DNA of 42,038 nt from Filomicrobium sp. (GTDB lineage Bacteria > Pseudomonadota > Alphaproteobacteria > Rhizobiales > Hyphomicrobiaceae), in NCBI GenBank assembly GCA_002689605.1, contig NZGY01000158.1:20991-63028 (forward strand), read 5' to 3'. This document shows positions 1 through 8,037 of this stretch, piece by piece. Each line of letters starts with the position of its first letter. Position 1 is the first letter of the stretch. The translations under genes and the position numbers were made by a program. The notes beneath the pieces are model-generated. The model was not told the DNA's origin, did no database searches, and was given only the letters and a program-made list of their open reading frames with translations.

Positions 1-935
1 CTGACGTGCAGCGTGTTCTTGACGGTGCTCCGACGGAACCCGGTGGCGATACAGATCGCTTTGGTCGTCCCGCCCTTGGACAGGAGTTTGAGCGACCAGC
101 TTACCGATGGGCGAAACCATTAAGTGATCCGCTAGGTGGTACTTCACTCAACAAGGGACGACATCCGGTTAAGATGGCCGACGCAAAGCCCGCAGACGAT
201 GCGCCAGAATGGACTGTCCAACTATTGGATGGAAATCTGCAGCTCATGGATTCATGCTTCCGTCTTTACGGACATCCCGGCCTGCTTGCCGTTGCTGAAG
301 CGATCAATGGCGCTGACTTCGTGCCTTACAATGAAGTGACGTTCGTCAAAGAACCGGGCCTCGGGCCATCAGTTGCATGGCATCAGGACGGCACAACCCA
401 TTGGGATGCGGACGATTGGGATGAAGGTGCGCACGGCTTCAACTTCATGACGCAGCTTTATCCAAGCACAGCCGCCAACTGTGTCTGGACACTGCCCGGC
501 AGCCATAAGATGGGTAAGGTCGATATCAAGCAGCTGGTCGCAGAAAGCGGATCAGAGCGCATCGAAGGCGCAGTTCCTATGGTGTGCGAACCCGGCGACG
601 TGATGGTGCTCAACCGGCAGGCTGTTCATGGGTCTTTCGCTAACGCATCGCCAGATCGCCGTATCACACTCAATGCTGGCTTCTTCCCGCGCAAGCGCGT
701 CCTCAACGTTACGACGGAAAAGCTGGACGGTGTCGAGCATACCTACACACAGGAACGTATTGATAATCGTTCTCGCCTGATTGCTTTGGCCATCGATGCA
801 CGCCAGCAAAAATATCCAGACGAGCAGCGCTACACCTACCAACCTTTTGCTGGTCAGGAAGATGACCGTCGCTGGAATGAGAACATGCGTGCGAGTGTTC
901 TGAAGGATTACAATCTGCAGGATATGTACATTTGA
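1..935 (+). CDS. Phytanoyl-CoA dioxygenase (PhyH) family protein, 5' end outside window
   Basis: Fe(II)/2-oxoglutarate-dependent oxygenase of the PhyH family. The Fe-binding HxD pair is seen in VAWHQDGTTHWD and the distal His in AVHGSFAN, followed by the Arg that normally holds 2-oxoglutarate (SPDRRITLNAGF). The frame is open to the left edge and the first visible residues (D-V-Q-R-V-L) look like the usual helix after the family's N-terminal segment, so the track's GTG at base 6 is probably internal and the gene partial. It lies in the same direction as a second PhyH gene at 2398, separated by two minus-strand genes. The substrate cannot be told; PhyH proteins hydroxylate acyl-CoAs, small metabolites and natural products. 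Confidence 0.85.
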   Translation, partial: DVQRVLDGAPTEPGGDTDRFGRPALGQEFERPAYRWAKPLSDPLGGTSLNKGRHPVKMADAKPADDAPEWTVQLLDGNLQLMDSCFRLYGHPGLLAVAEAINGADFVPYNEVTFVKEPGLGPSVAWHQDGTTHWDADDWDEGAHGFNFMTQLYPSTAANCVWTLPGSHKMGKVDIKQLVAESGSERIEGAVPMVCEPGDVMVLNRQAVHGSFANASPDRRITLNAGFFPRKRVLNVTTEKLDGVEHTYTQERIDNRSRLIALAIDARQQKYPDEQRYTYQPFAGQEDDRRWNENMRASVLKDYNLQDMYI

Positions 936-956
936 ACCAATCGCCGTCAGAGAAAT

Positions 957-1271
957 CTAGTTGACTATCATTAAACCGATGACGGCGACAGCGAGCAAGC
1001 TTGAGCCGATGCCCATCCACTTTGCGCGCTCGACTTTTGAGCCAGCAATCAGCCAAATCAAAATCAGACTGAGGACAACGATAGTCGGCCCGATGATTTC
1101 GACGCCGATCACAGGTGGAAGCCCGATGCTGGTCAGATAGCTGGCTGCCGCGTTCATAAGACGCTCGAACTCTTCCCTTTGCTCAGCCCATAGACCCCAG
1201 CCAACTACTGCTGCCAAGGGCAGAGCAAATCCCATCGCCAAACAAAGTACCGCTCCAACGAAACTCCGCAT
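957..1271 (-). CDS. Small hypothetical membrane protein
   Basis: A protein of about 104 residues with three hydrophobic segments: near the N-terminus (FVGAVLCLAMGFALPLAAVV), in the middle (VIGVEIIGPTIVVLSLILIW) and at the C-terminus (WMGIGSSLLAVAVIGLMIV). A short polar loop after the first contains EQREEFERLMNAAASYL. I do not recognise the family. I chose the ATG at 1271; a TTG at 1283 is preceded by GGGA at a reasonable distance and is an alternative. It sits tail-to-tail with the PhyH gene on its left. The gap to the CMD gene on its right is about 190 bases, so co-transcription is uncertain. Confidence 0.6.
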   Translation of the reverse strand: MRSFVGAVLCLAMGFALPLAAVVGWGLWAEQREEFERLMNAAASYLTSIGLPPVIGVEIIGPTIVVLSLILIWLIAGSKVERAKWMGIGSSLLAVAVIGLMIVN

Positions 1272-1461
1272 TCTACTAACCAAGCTAGTTCCCTACGAAG
1301 ACTTATACCCAGCAGGCTGGCAAATTTGGGCTGGCGCGATCAAGAAGTTCGGTCGTAATTAGCAACCATCTGATTGACTGGGAGTTTCGCGCTGTCGCCA
1401 TCACCAAAAGCGGACTTTCCCGTTTGCTTGAGCTCAGCGGGGATGATGGGAGACCTGGCGA

Positions 1462-2217
1462 TCAGCCGAGCACTTCCTCGGCGATGGTGAGCGCGTTCAA
1501 GGCCGGAGGGAAGCCGGAGTACGGGCCAGTTTGAATGATGACTTCAATTACCTCTTCGCGAGACACACCAACATTGGGTGCTGATTGAAAGAACTTGCGT
1601 TGCTGACCTGCCATCTGCGTGGCAGTGAAGGCCGCAACGGAACAGATCATACGTTGGCGACGAGTTATCCCGGGCCGGTTCCAGATCTCGCCATAGAGAT
1701 ACTGGATGGCATTTGTGTAAAGTGTAGCTGCAGCAGAGTCCGGCGCCGCGTAACCGCCATCCGCGCGTTCGCGGTGAAGATCTCGCATCGTTTCATCGCC
1801 TATCTTCATAAGGTCGTCGAGGTCGTGTTCCTGCAGCTCTTCGTCCGGTTGCGGCAAACCTCTCTCGCTCAGAATATCATTGACAACCGTCAATGAGTTC
1901 AGCGCGGACGGCATTCCAGAATACATAGCGCAATGCAACATGACTTCCTGAATGAGGCGCGGCTTCATACCAAGGTTCAGCGCACCTCGCACGTAGAAAC
2001 CAACTTGTGGCAGATACTGTTTGGACGTGAGTGCCGAGAGGGTTGCAAGCATGCGATTTTCAAGTTCGAGGCCTGGACGTCCCCAGATACGACCGAAGAT
2101 CACTTCGTCCACAAGATGCGGCATACCTGGTAGCAATTCCGCGCCAATATCATCTGGAAGACCCAGTTTCCTGCGGACTTCCTCACCTTTCCGGCCCAGC
2201 TGTTCTCTTTCGGTCAT
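1462..2217 (-). CDS. Carboxymuconolactone decarboxylase (CMD) family protein, duplicated domain
   Basis: A 251-residue protein with two CMD/AhpD-like helical repeats. Each repeat ends in a near-identical signature, HCAMYSGMPSALNSL in the first and QTGPYSGFPPALNAL in the second, as in 4-carboxymuconolactone decarboxylase (PcaC) relatives. The CxxC of AhpD peroxidase reductases is absent, so the decarboxylase-like branch fits better. The track start at 2319 adds 34 unlikely residues. I use the ATG at 2217, preceded by AGAAGAG and starting MTEREQLGRKGEEVRRKLG. The exact substrate is unknown; in this catabolic setting a ring-cleavage or lactone-type intermediate is possible, but that is inference. 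Confidence 0.82.
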   Translation of the reverse strand: MTEREQLGRKGEEVRRKLGLPDDIGAELLPGMPHLVDEVIFGRIWGRPGLELENRMLATLSALTSKQYLPQVGFYVRGALNLGMKPRLIQEVMLHCAMYSGMPSALNSLTVVNDILSERGLPQPDEELQEHDLDDLMKIGDETMRDLHRERADGGYAAPDSAAATLYTNAIQYLYGEIWNRPGITRRQRMICSVAAFTATQMAGQQRKFFQSAPNVGVSREEVIEVIIQTGPYSGFPPALNALTIAEEVLG

Positions 2218-2397
2218 CGTAAACTCTTCTTGTGTTTTCCCGCTCGAATACATACTCGCGATGAGTGAAACAGCCACGTGCCACCGCTGGCAACTGCTTA
2301 TCGCGTCAATGATCAGCAATATTTGCTATCTGGTTGCCATACGTCTCACAGCAGGCTTGTTTAGCTGAGGGCAACATCAAGCGACGGAGCCGGCCAA

Positions 2398-3276
2398 ATG
2401 ACCCCTGAAGACATCCTTCAACACAATCCCAATGTGGTGAGCCAGGCCCAGCGAAAGCAGTACTTTCAGGACGGTTTTCTGACCATTCCAGATGCGATTC
2501 CCGCCGAGTGGGTTGAGCGCCTCAGAACGCTGTCCGAGCAGTTCCTCGATGCGAGCAGGCGCTTTTCTGTGTCTGACAATGTCTTTGATATCGGCCCAAA
2601 TCACTCAACTGAAACTCCGCACGTCCGTCGCTTGAAAGCGCTGGTTGACCGGCATCCGGACTTCTGGGCATTTGCTAGCGACTCACCACTAACAGAAATC
2701 GCTGCTGACCTTCTTGGGCCGGACGTCAAATTCCACTCCAGCAAACTCAATTACAAGTGGCCAGGCGGCGGCGAGATCGTACACTGGCACCAAGACATTA
2801 CTGCCTGGCCACACACCAACTATTCGCTTGTCACGCTTGGTGTCCATCTTGATGACGTTGGTTACGAAGAGGGTCCGCTGAGCTGCATTCCAGGTTCGCA
2901 CAATGGCGAACTATTCGTGCAGCGCGATGAGGATTATCGTTGGACTGGTTCGATCTCCGACAATGACATGGCAGGTGTCGATCTTGATAGCGCTGCCGAC
3001 ATGCAGGGCGGCCCCGGAACAGTGACTGCTATCCATTGTCGTACCATTCATGGCTCACGCGCAAACCTGACGAAGCGCGTGCGTGCACTGCCGCTGTTTG
3101 TGTTTGCTTCGGCCGATGCCTTCGCCTGGATGCCGCCGCCATCTCCGACGTCAAAAACCGGTGAGATTGTGAGAGGTGAGGCTGCCAGGTTTGCGCACTT
3201 TGATCCACGCCCCTGTCCGGTGCCGCCGAACTGGGCCATAGAGGGTTACAACTCAATTTTCGCCGCGCAGAAGTAG
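2398..3276 (+). CDS. Phytanoyl-CoA dioxygenase (PhyH) family protein
   Basis: A complete PhyH-family Fe(II)/2-oxoglutarate oxygenase of 292 residues. The metal ligands are H131 and D133 in EIVHWHQDITAWPH and the distal H218 in CRTIHGSRANLTKRVR, whose following Arg would bind 2-oxoglutarate. The start ATG has GGAG upstream. It is the first gene of a rightward block; the MaoC hydratase starts 24 bases after its stop, followed by an acyl-CoA dehydrogenase and a CoA-transferase. The context suggests hydroxylation of a carboxylic acid or acyl-CoA feeding a CoA-thioester pathway. It is only distantly similar to the PhyH protein at the left edge, so this is not a recent duplication. Confidence 0.87.
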   Translation: MTPEDILQHNPNVVSQAQRKQYFQDGFLTIPDAIPAEWVERLRTLSEQFLDASRRFSVSDNVFDIGPNHSTETPHVRRLKALVDRHPDFWAFASDSPLTEIAADLLGPDVKFHSSKLNYKWPGGGEIVHWHQDITAWPHTNYSLVTLGVHLDDVGYEEGPLSCIPGSHNGELFVQRDEDYRWTGSISDNDMAGVDLDSAADMQGGPGTVTAIHCRTIHGSRANLTKRVRALPLFVFASADAFAWMPPPSPTSKTGEIVRGEAARFAHFDPRPCPVPPNWAIEGYNSIFAAQK

Positions 3277-3300
3277 GCAAAGTCGTTCGGAGCAAGTTTG

Positions 3301-3819
3301 ATGTACGGTATGAAAGAAGTTGGACCGCAGCGCTATCGCGAGTCGCTCGGGCGTTACTTCGAGGACTTTCAAATTGGCGATGTTTATGAGCACCGGCCAG
3401 GGCGAACGATCACGGAAGCTGATAATTCATGGTTCACCCTGCTGACGATGAATACGCACCCGTTGCACTTTGATGCCGAGTACGCAAAGCACAGCGAGTT
3501 TGGCAAGCCGCTCGTCAACAGTACATTCACACTGGCCGTGGTGACTGGTATGACTGTTTCCGACACCAGTCAGAAGGCAATTGCGAACCTTGGGTGGGAC
3601 GGCATTAAACTAACCGGGCCGGTATTTGTCGGTGACACGATTTACGCCGAGTCCGAGGTTCTGGATAAGCGCGAGTCGAAGTCGCGACCCAACCAAGGCA
3701 TCGTCATCATCAGCACGCGCGGCCTGAAACAGGATGGTTCTGAGTTCATGTCCTTTACCCGGAACATGTTGATGCCAATGCGCGGACATTCAGTCGAAGA
3801 CAAAGTTGAGAACTATTAG
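3301..3819 (+). CDS. MaoC family (mesaconyl/itaconyl-CoA hydratase-like) dehydratase
   Basis: A single hotdog-fold enoyl-CoA hydratase-like protein of 172 residues. The hydratase signature appears as MNTHPLHFDAEYAKHSEFG, followed by GKPLVNSTFTLAVVTGMTV and the strand GDTIYAESEVLDKRESKSR. The Asn in NTHPLHFD occupies the position of the catalytic Asp of PhaJ-type enzymes; as I recall, this is usual for the mesaconyl-CoA hydratase/methylmalyl-CoA dehydratase branch, so it need not mean loss of activity. The track begins at a TTG, but the next codon is ATG with GGAG upstream and I use that. It probably forms an operon with the PhyH gene before it and handles an unsaturated or hydroxylated short-chain acyl-CoA. 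Confidence 0.85.
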   Translation: MYGMKEVGPQRYRESLGRYFEDFQIGDVYEHRPGRTITEADNSWFTLLTMNTHPLHFDAEYAKHSEFGKPLVNSTFTLAVVTGMTVSDTSQKAIANLGWDGIKLTGPVFVGDTIYAESEVLDKRESKSRPNQGIVIISTRGLKQDGSEFMSFTRNMLMPMRGHSVEDKVENY

Positions 3820-3854
3820 TCGTTGTTGGGATCGGGCAATGAACACTACAAGAA

Positions 3855-3945
3855 GTAGGCGGGAACCCAGGCAACCTCAATATCTCAGCGCTCGAAAAGC
3901 TTGTCGCTTGGATCCCCACCTGCGTGGGGATGACGAAAGATTTGC
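3855..3945. repeat. Dispersed palindromic repeat (VIPTQVGIQ-type)
   Basis: The intergenic stretch contains the perfect inverted repeat ATCCCCAC-ctgc-GTGGGGAT (3912-3931) followed by GACGAAAG. This is the core of a dispersed intergenic element common in Proteobacteria. Read on the minus strand it gives the phrase FVIPTQVGIQ, a known spurious protein signature of such elements. The preceding GGGAACCCAG (near 3860) probably belongs to the same element. It separates the MaoC gene from the acyl-CoA dehydrogenase gene. Only one copy was noticed in the window. Confidence 0.65.
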
Positions 3946-4030
3946 TCAGTTTCAATAGATGAAACTGAGGCGTCAGAGTATTTCTCTTTCAGGGAAAAAG
4001 GGCGCATCTGAAGGTTAAGGAAAGTAGATC

Positions 4031-5197
4031 ATGGACGGACATCAATCCCCTGAGACCATCGAAGTTGAAACCCAGATACTGGATGTGGTTAATAAGTTTC
4101 TCGTCCGCGAGGTCGAGCCGCACGTGATGGCATTGGAGCATGCTGACGAATATCCGGCCGACATGGTTGAGGGCATGAAAGAGTTTGGCTTGTTTGGCTC
4201 AATCATTCCGGAGGAATACGGCGGGGTTGGCCTTAACGTGACGACCTACGCCAAGATCGTCGAGCGGGTTACCGAGAGCTGGATGTCATTGTCCGGAATC
4301 TTCAATTCGCATCTTATCATGGCGAATGCCGTGATGCGGTTTGGCACCGAGGAGCAGAAACGAACCTGGTTGCCAAAGTTTGCAACCGGCGATGTCCGCG
4401 GTGGCCTTGCGCTCACAGAACCCAACTGCGGTACAGATCTGCAGGCGATCCGCACATCAGCCAAACGCGATGGAAATGAATACGTCATCAACGGCACTAA
4501 GACCTGGATATCCAACGGCATCCACGGCTCGTGCTTTGCGTTGCTCGTTAAGACAGACACGGAGATTGAGCCACGTCACAAGGGTATGAGCCTTTTCATT
4601 GCGCCAAAGGGTGAAGGTTTCACTGCAAGCCGGAAACTGGAGAAACTCGGCTACAAAGGCATCGATTCTGCTGAGCTGGTATTTGAAGATTACCGTTTGT
4701 CAGCCGACCACCTCATCGGTGGCACGGAAGGCATGGGCCTGAAGCATGCCATGGGCGGACTTGAACTCGGTCGCATCAATGTTGCCGCTCGTGGTGTCGG
4801 TGTCGCCAAGCGCGCGCTCGATCTGGCCGTCGCCTATGCGCAGCAGCGGGAAACATTCGGGCAACCAATCGCGCAACACCAATCGATTCAAATCAAGCTC
4901 GCAGATATGGCAACCAAGCTTGAGTCATCGCGTCATTTGACTCGTGCGGCGGCTGAGGCGCTCGATGCCGGTGAGCGCTGCGATATGGAAGCTGGCATGG
5001 CCAAGCTGATGGCGACGGAAACCGCACTGTTCAATGCCACCGAGTCCATGCGCATCCACGGCGCCTACGGTTACTCGAAAGAGTTTGAGATCGAACGGCT
5101 CTATCGCGATGCGCCCTTGTTATGCATTGGTGAAGGCACAAACGAATTGCAGCGCATCATCATTGCCCGTCAGTTGGTGGCACGCAATCCAATCTGA
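4031..5197 (+). CDS. Acyl-CoA dehydrogenase
   Basis: A 388-residue flavoprotein of the acyl-CoA dehydrogenase family, full length. The FAD/substrate signature LTEPNCGTD lies at residues 128-136. The C-terminal signature ends in IGEGTNELQRIIIARQLV, where E368 takes the place of the catalytic base of medium-chain enzymes. It oxidises an acyl-CoA to the 2-enoyl-CoA and passes electrons to ETF. The start ATG follows AAGGAAAG. The CaiB/BaiF CoA-transferase begins 26 bases downstream, a common pairing (as in glutaryl-CoA dehydrogenase with SugCT-like transferases). The IGEGTNELQ context and this neighbour suggest a dicarboxyl or branched substrate, but that is inference. Confidence 0.93.
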   Translation: MDGHQSPETIEVETQILDVVNKFLVREVEPHVMALEHADEYPADMVEGMKEFGLFGSIIPEEYGGVGLNVTTYAKIVERVTESWMSLSGIFNSHLIMANAVMRFGTEEQKRTWLPKFATGDVRGGLALTEPNCGTDLQAIRTSAKRDGNEYVINGTKTWISNGIHGSCFALLVKTDTEIEPRHKGMSLFIAPKGEGFTASRKLEKLGYKGIDSAELVFEDYRLSADHLIGGTEGMGLKHAMGGLELGRINVAARGVGVAKRALDLAVAYAQQRETFGQPIAQHQSIQIKLADMATKLESSRHLTRAAAEALDAGERCDMEAGMAKLMATETALFNATESMRIHGAYGYSKEFEIERLYRDAPLLCIGEGTNELQRIIIARQLVARNPI

Positions 5198-5223
5198 CCT
5201 GGCCCACGATCGGAACTCTCTCA

Positions 5224-6420
5224 ATGAAATTTCCACTCGAAGGCGTGCGCATCATCTCGGTCGAGCAGTATGGTGCCGGTCCGTTCGGAACGATGCAGCT
5301 GGCCGACCTCGGTGCAGAGATCATCAAGATCGAAAATGCTTCCGAGGGCGGTGATGTCGGGCGACACGTCCGGCATCCGGATGATCCACTGCCGCAAGGC
5401 GACAGCATGTTTCATCAGGCGTTCAACCGGAACAAGTGCAGCATTACACTGAATCTGAAGAGCGATGAAGGCGCGGATATCTTGCATCGCTTGGTGAAGA
5501 CGGCTGATGCCGTATTCAACAATCTGCGCGGCGACCTGCCAGCCAAGCTTGGCCTCACCTACGATGACCTCAAACACATCAATGAAAAAATTGTGTGCGT
5601 GCACTTGTCTGCATATGGCCGGAATAATGAGCGCGAGGCTTGGCCGGGTTACGACTATCTCATGCAGGCCGAGTGCGTCTATCTTTTAGTAACCGGCGAG
5701 CCGGATGGACCACCTTCGCGGTTTGGCTTGTCGCTCGTCGATCTATCAACCGGGTTGCAGGCAGCCATTGCACTGTCCTCCGGCATACTTGGTGCACGAA
5801 CCAGTGGCAAAGGTGGTGACTACGATGTCAGTCTGTTCGATGCTGCCACCGCCAATATCTGCTACGTCGGAGCATGGTATCTGACCGCGGGGATCAACAC
5901 GGGCCGCAGTGCTCGCTCCGGACATCCTAATCTCACACCCAGCCAACTCTACAAGACGAAAGACGGCTGGATTTTCATTATGTGCAACAAAGAGAAATTC
6001 TGGCCGGTGCTGTGCGATGCGATTGGTCGGCCGGAGCTTGGCTCCGATCCAAACTATGCAAGTTTCGCTGACCGTCTGCGCAATCGCGACCAACTCACCG
6101 AAGTTCTGGATGATGCGCTTTCAACGCACACAACGGACGAGTGGATGGAGAAGTTTGCCGGTCGTGTCCCGGCAGCACCTGTCAACGATATCGCCAAAGC
6201 TCTCGAAAATCCGTTTGCGCGCTCAACTGGTCAGATCATTTCCTACGATGCACCTGATGGCACAACTGTTACGTCGACAGGCCCGGCGATCCGAATTCCT
6301 AGGCAGGTTCCTCTAGCCAAAGGTGCGCCGGCGATGGCGCAAGACCTGGATGAGGTCTTGTCAGAAATTGGCGTGAGCAGGGAGCAGCTTGAAGAGCTCA
6401 AGGCTCGCAAAATCGTGTAG
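5224..6420 (+). CDS. CaiB/BaiF family (class III) CoA-transferase
   Basis: A 398-residue class III CoA-transferase. It has the N-terminal Rossmann-like half (VEQYGAGPFGTMQLADLGAE), the NRNKCSITLNLKSDEG segment and the catalytic Asp, D173, in the LVDLSTGLQAA motif. These enzymes move CoA between carboxylic acids through a glutamyl/aspartyl-CoA anhydride. Because it directly follows the acyl-CoA dehydrogenase, it probably activates the acid whose CoA ester that enzyme oxidises, or recycles CoA from the product. The start ATG is clear. The next gene, a cupin, lies 150 bases downstream. Confidence 0.93.
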   Translation: MKFPLEGVRIISVEQYGAGPFGTMQLADLGAEIIKIENASEGGDVGRHVRHPDDPLPQGDSMFHQAFNRNKCSITLNLKSDEGADILHRLVKTADAVFNNLRGDLPAKLGLTYDDLKHINEKIVCVHLSAYGRNNEREAWPGYDYLMQAECVYLLVTGEPDGPPSRFGLSLVDLSTGLQAAIALSSGILGARTSGKGGDYDVSLFDAATANICYVGAWYLTAGINTGRSARSGHPNLTPSQLYKTKDGWIFIMCNKEKFWPVLCDAIGRPELGSDPNYASFADRLRNRDQLTEVLDDALSTHTTDEWMEKFAGRVPAAPVNDIAKALENPFARSTGQIISYDAPDGTTVTSTGPAIRIPRQVPLAKGAPAMAQDLDEVLSEIGVSREQLEELKARKIV

Positions 6421-6570
6421 AGCAATGTGCTTCCAGTTGAAACCAAATGCCTGATTCCAGCTTCACGCAGGATGATCTAGAGCAACAATCGCATATGAGA
6501 AGGCCAATCGCTTGCGACTACAAATCCGCTGCGCCTACACTCCAGAAAACCAAGAACCGGAGGGCGTCCT

Positions 6571-7065
6571 ATGGTCAAGGTGCATGACACAATTGATTTT
6601 GATGCGGTTGAGTGGCGCCACGTTACGGATCCGAACTGCAAGGAATTCAAGATCGACTTCGAATACAGCCTGCTTGGTTACGATGAGCCCAGTGGTCGCC
6701 TCGACATGTTGTTGCGCTATGCGCCTGGCAAAGGCCATTGCCGCCGGCACCGCCACGTGGCTTCGACGATGACACTCGTCCTCGAAGGAGAACAGTTCCT
6801 CAGCGAAACCCAACCTGATGGTTCAATGAAGCACATCCATCGTAAGACTGGTGAATACGCACTCGCTAACCCCGATGCCCTGCCGCATCTCGAACATGGC
6901 GGCGAAGGGGGCGGTACTGTGCTGCTCTCGATGTATGCGCCTGACGGAATCCTCTTCGAATACTTCGATGAAAACATGGAGAACGGCTGGACCGTCTCGA
7001 TCGCTGAGTACATCGAGAGCTGGAACAGTGGCACCATCCACGGCGCGGTGCCGTCAGCGGCCTGA
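6571..7065 (+). CDS. Cupin domain protein
   Basis: A 164-residue single-domain cupin. The metal-binding motif 1 appears as GHCRRHRHVASTMTLVLEGE (His-x-His, then Glu-Gly at the end of the strand), and the PHLEHGGEGGGTVLLSMY segment may supply the last ligand. The layout resembles small ChrR-like or acetylacetone-dioxygenase-like cupins, which bind Fe or Zn and act as dioxygenases, isomerases or sensors. It is followed after 24 bases by the NAD-dependent epimerase gene, with which it probably shares a transcript. Function within the pathway is not known. Confidence 0.75.
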   Translation: MVKVHDTIDFDAVEWRHVTDPNCKEFKIDFEYSLLGYDEPSGRLDMLLRYAPGKGHCRRHRHVASTMTLVLEGEQFLSETQPDGSMKHIHRKTGEYALANPDALPHLEHGGEGGGTVLLSMYAPDGILFEYFDENMENGWTVSIAEYIESWNSGTIHGAVPSAA

Positions 7066-7089
7066 GCGACGACAGATTTAAGGGAGCGT

Positions 7090-8031
7090 ATGATGTCCAT
7101 TTTAGCAATCGGTGGTGCGGGTTTTATCGGTCGACGCCTGATACCAATTCTGGCATCTGCCGGCCATGAGGTAACCTGCATGGACATCGATGTGGCTAGT
7201 GCCACAGCTGCCTTCTCCGAGCTGTCGGATAAGGTCACTGTCGTGCGCGGAGATGTGACGCAATTCGATGATGTTATCGGCGCCATGCAGGAATCAAAGG
7301 CCGAACGCGTCGTAAACCTGTCCTACTTCATCGGTGAGTTGGCACCGCATGTTGCTTTCAAGCTTGATATCCAGGGCATGGACAATTGCTTCGAATCGGC
7401 CCGCCGGCTTGACGTTAAGCACACGGTGTTTGCCAGCTCTCTCGCAGTATCCGGGTCGCAGTCGAATTTTGGCGAACGGTTGGTGACTGAAACCGATGTA
7501 AGGCACGGCGAAACGCAATATGCAGCCAACAAGATCTACAACGAATGGCAGGCCCTAGATTATCGCCGCGCCTATGACATGACGATCACCTGCATCCGCC
7601 CGGCCAACGTGACAGGGCCCGACAAAAAGTTTGGCTCAATCGATCACGTCAACTGCATGTGCCAGCCGGCGCGGGGCAATATGGTTGAGTTCCCACATTC
7701 GGATGCGATGCGATGTGTCATCCACGTGGAGGATATGGCGGAGGTCTTTGCAAGAGTTCTGCTCTCAGACAAACCCAAACAGGAGACCTATAACTCCGGC
7801 GGGGCGTCAGTCAGCATGGGGGAGCTGGCGGCGCTGGTTCGCGAATTCCTACCGGATGCCGACATTCGCTTCGGTGCAGAATCGGGCGGGCGCGCGATCT
7901 CCAGCAATTTCATGATCGACAACAGCCGCGTCGTTGAAGAGTTTGGCGTCCAGTATGCGCCACTGCGGCAGCGGGTGAAGGAAGTCATCAACGATATCCG
8001 CTGCGAGGAAGGCCTGTCGCTTGTTGACTGA
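7090..8031 (+). CDS. NAD-dependent epimerase/dehydratase family protein
   Basis: An extended short-chain dehydrogenase of 313 residues. The nucleotide-binding motif is GGAGFIG at residues 7-13, the catalytic Ser lies in FASSLAVSG and the YxxxK pair in YAANK. After this comes the family's RPANVTGP motif. The family acts on nucleotide sugars, but many members in catabolic clusters reduce or oxidise hydroxy-acids, lactones or steroids. AGGGAG precedes the two adjacent ATGs at 7090 and 7093. It is the last gene of the rightward block and faces the flavin oxidoreductase gene end to end, 6 bases apart. Confidence 0.87.
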   Translation: MMSILAIGGAGFIGRRLIPILASAGHEVTCMDIDVASATAAFSELSDKVTVVRGDVTQFDDVIGAMQESKAERVVNLSYFIGELAPHVAFKLDIQGMDNCFESARRLDVKHTVFASSLAVSGSQSNFGERLVTETDVRHGETQYAANKIYNEWQALDYRRAYDMTITCIRPANVTGPDKKFGSIDHVNCMCQPARGNMVEFPHSDAMRCVIHVEDMAEVFARVLLSDKPKQETYNSGGASVSMGELAALVREFLPDADIRFGAESGGRAISSNFMIDNSRVVEEFGVQYAPLRQRVKEVINDIRCEEGLSLVD

Positions 8032-8037
8032 TTGGAC

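Noticed and set aside
3755-3955. 66-residue minus-strand ORF starting MKLSKSFVIPTQVGIQ
   Set aside because: The phrase VIPTQVGIQ is the spurious translation of a dispersed palindromic repeat, not a gene.
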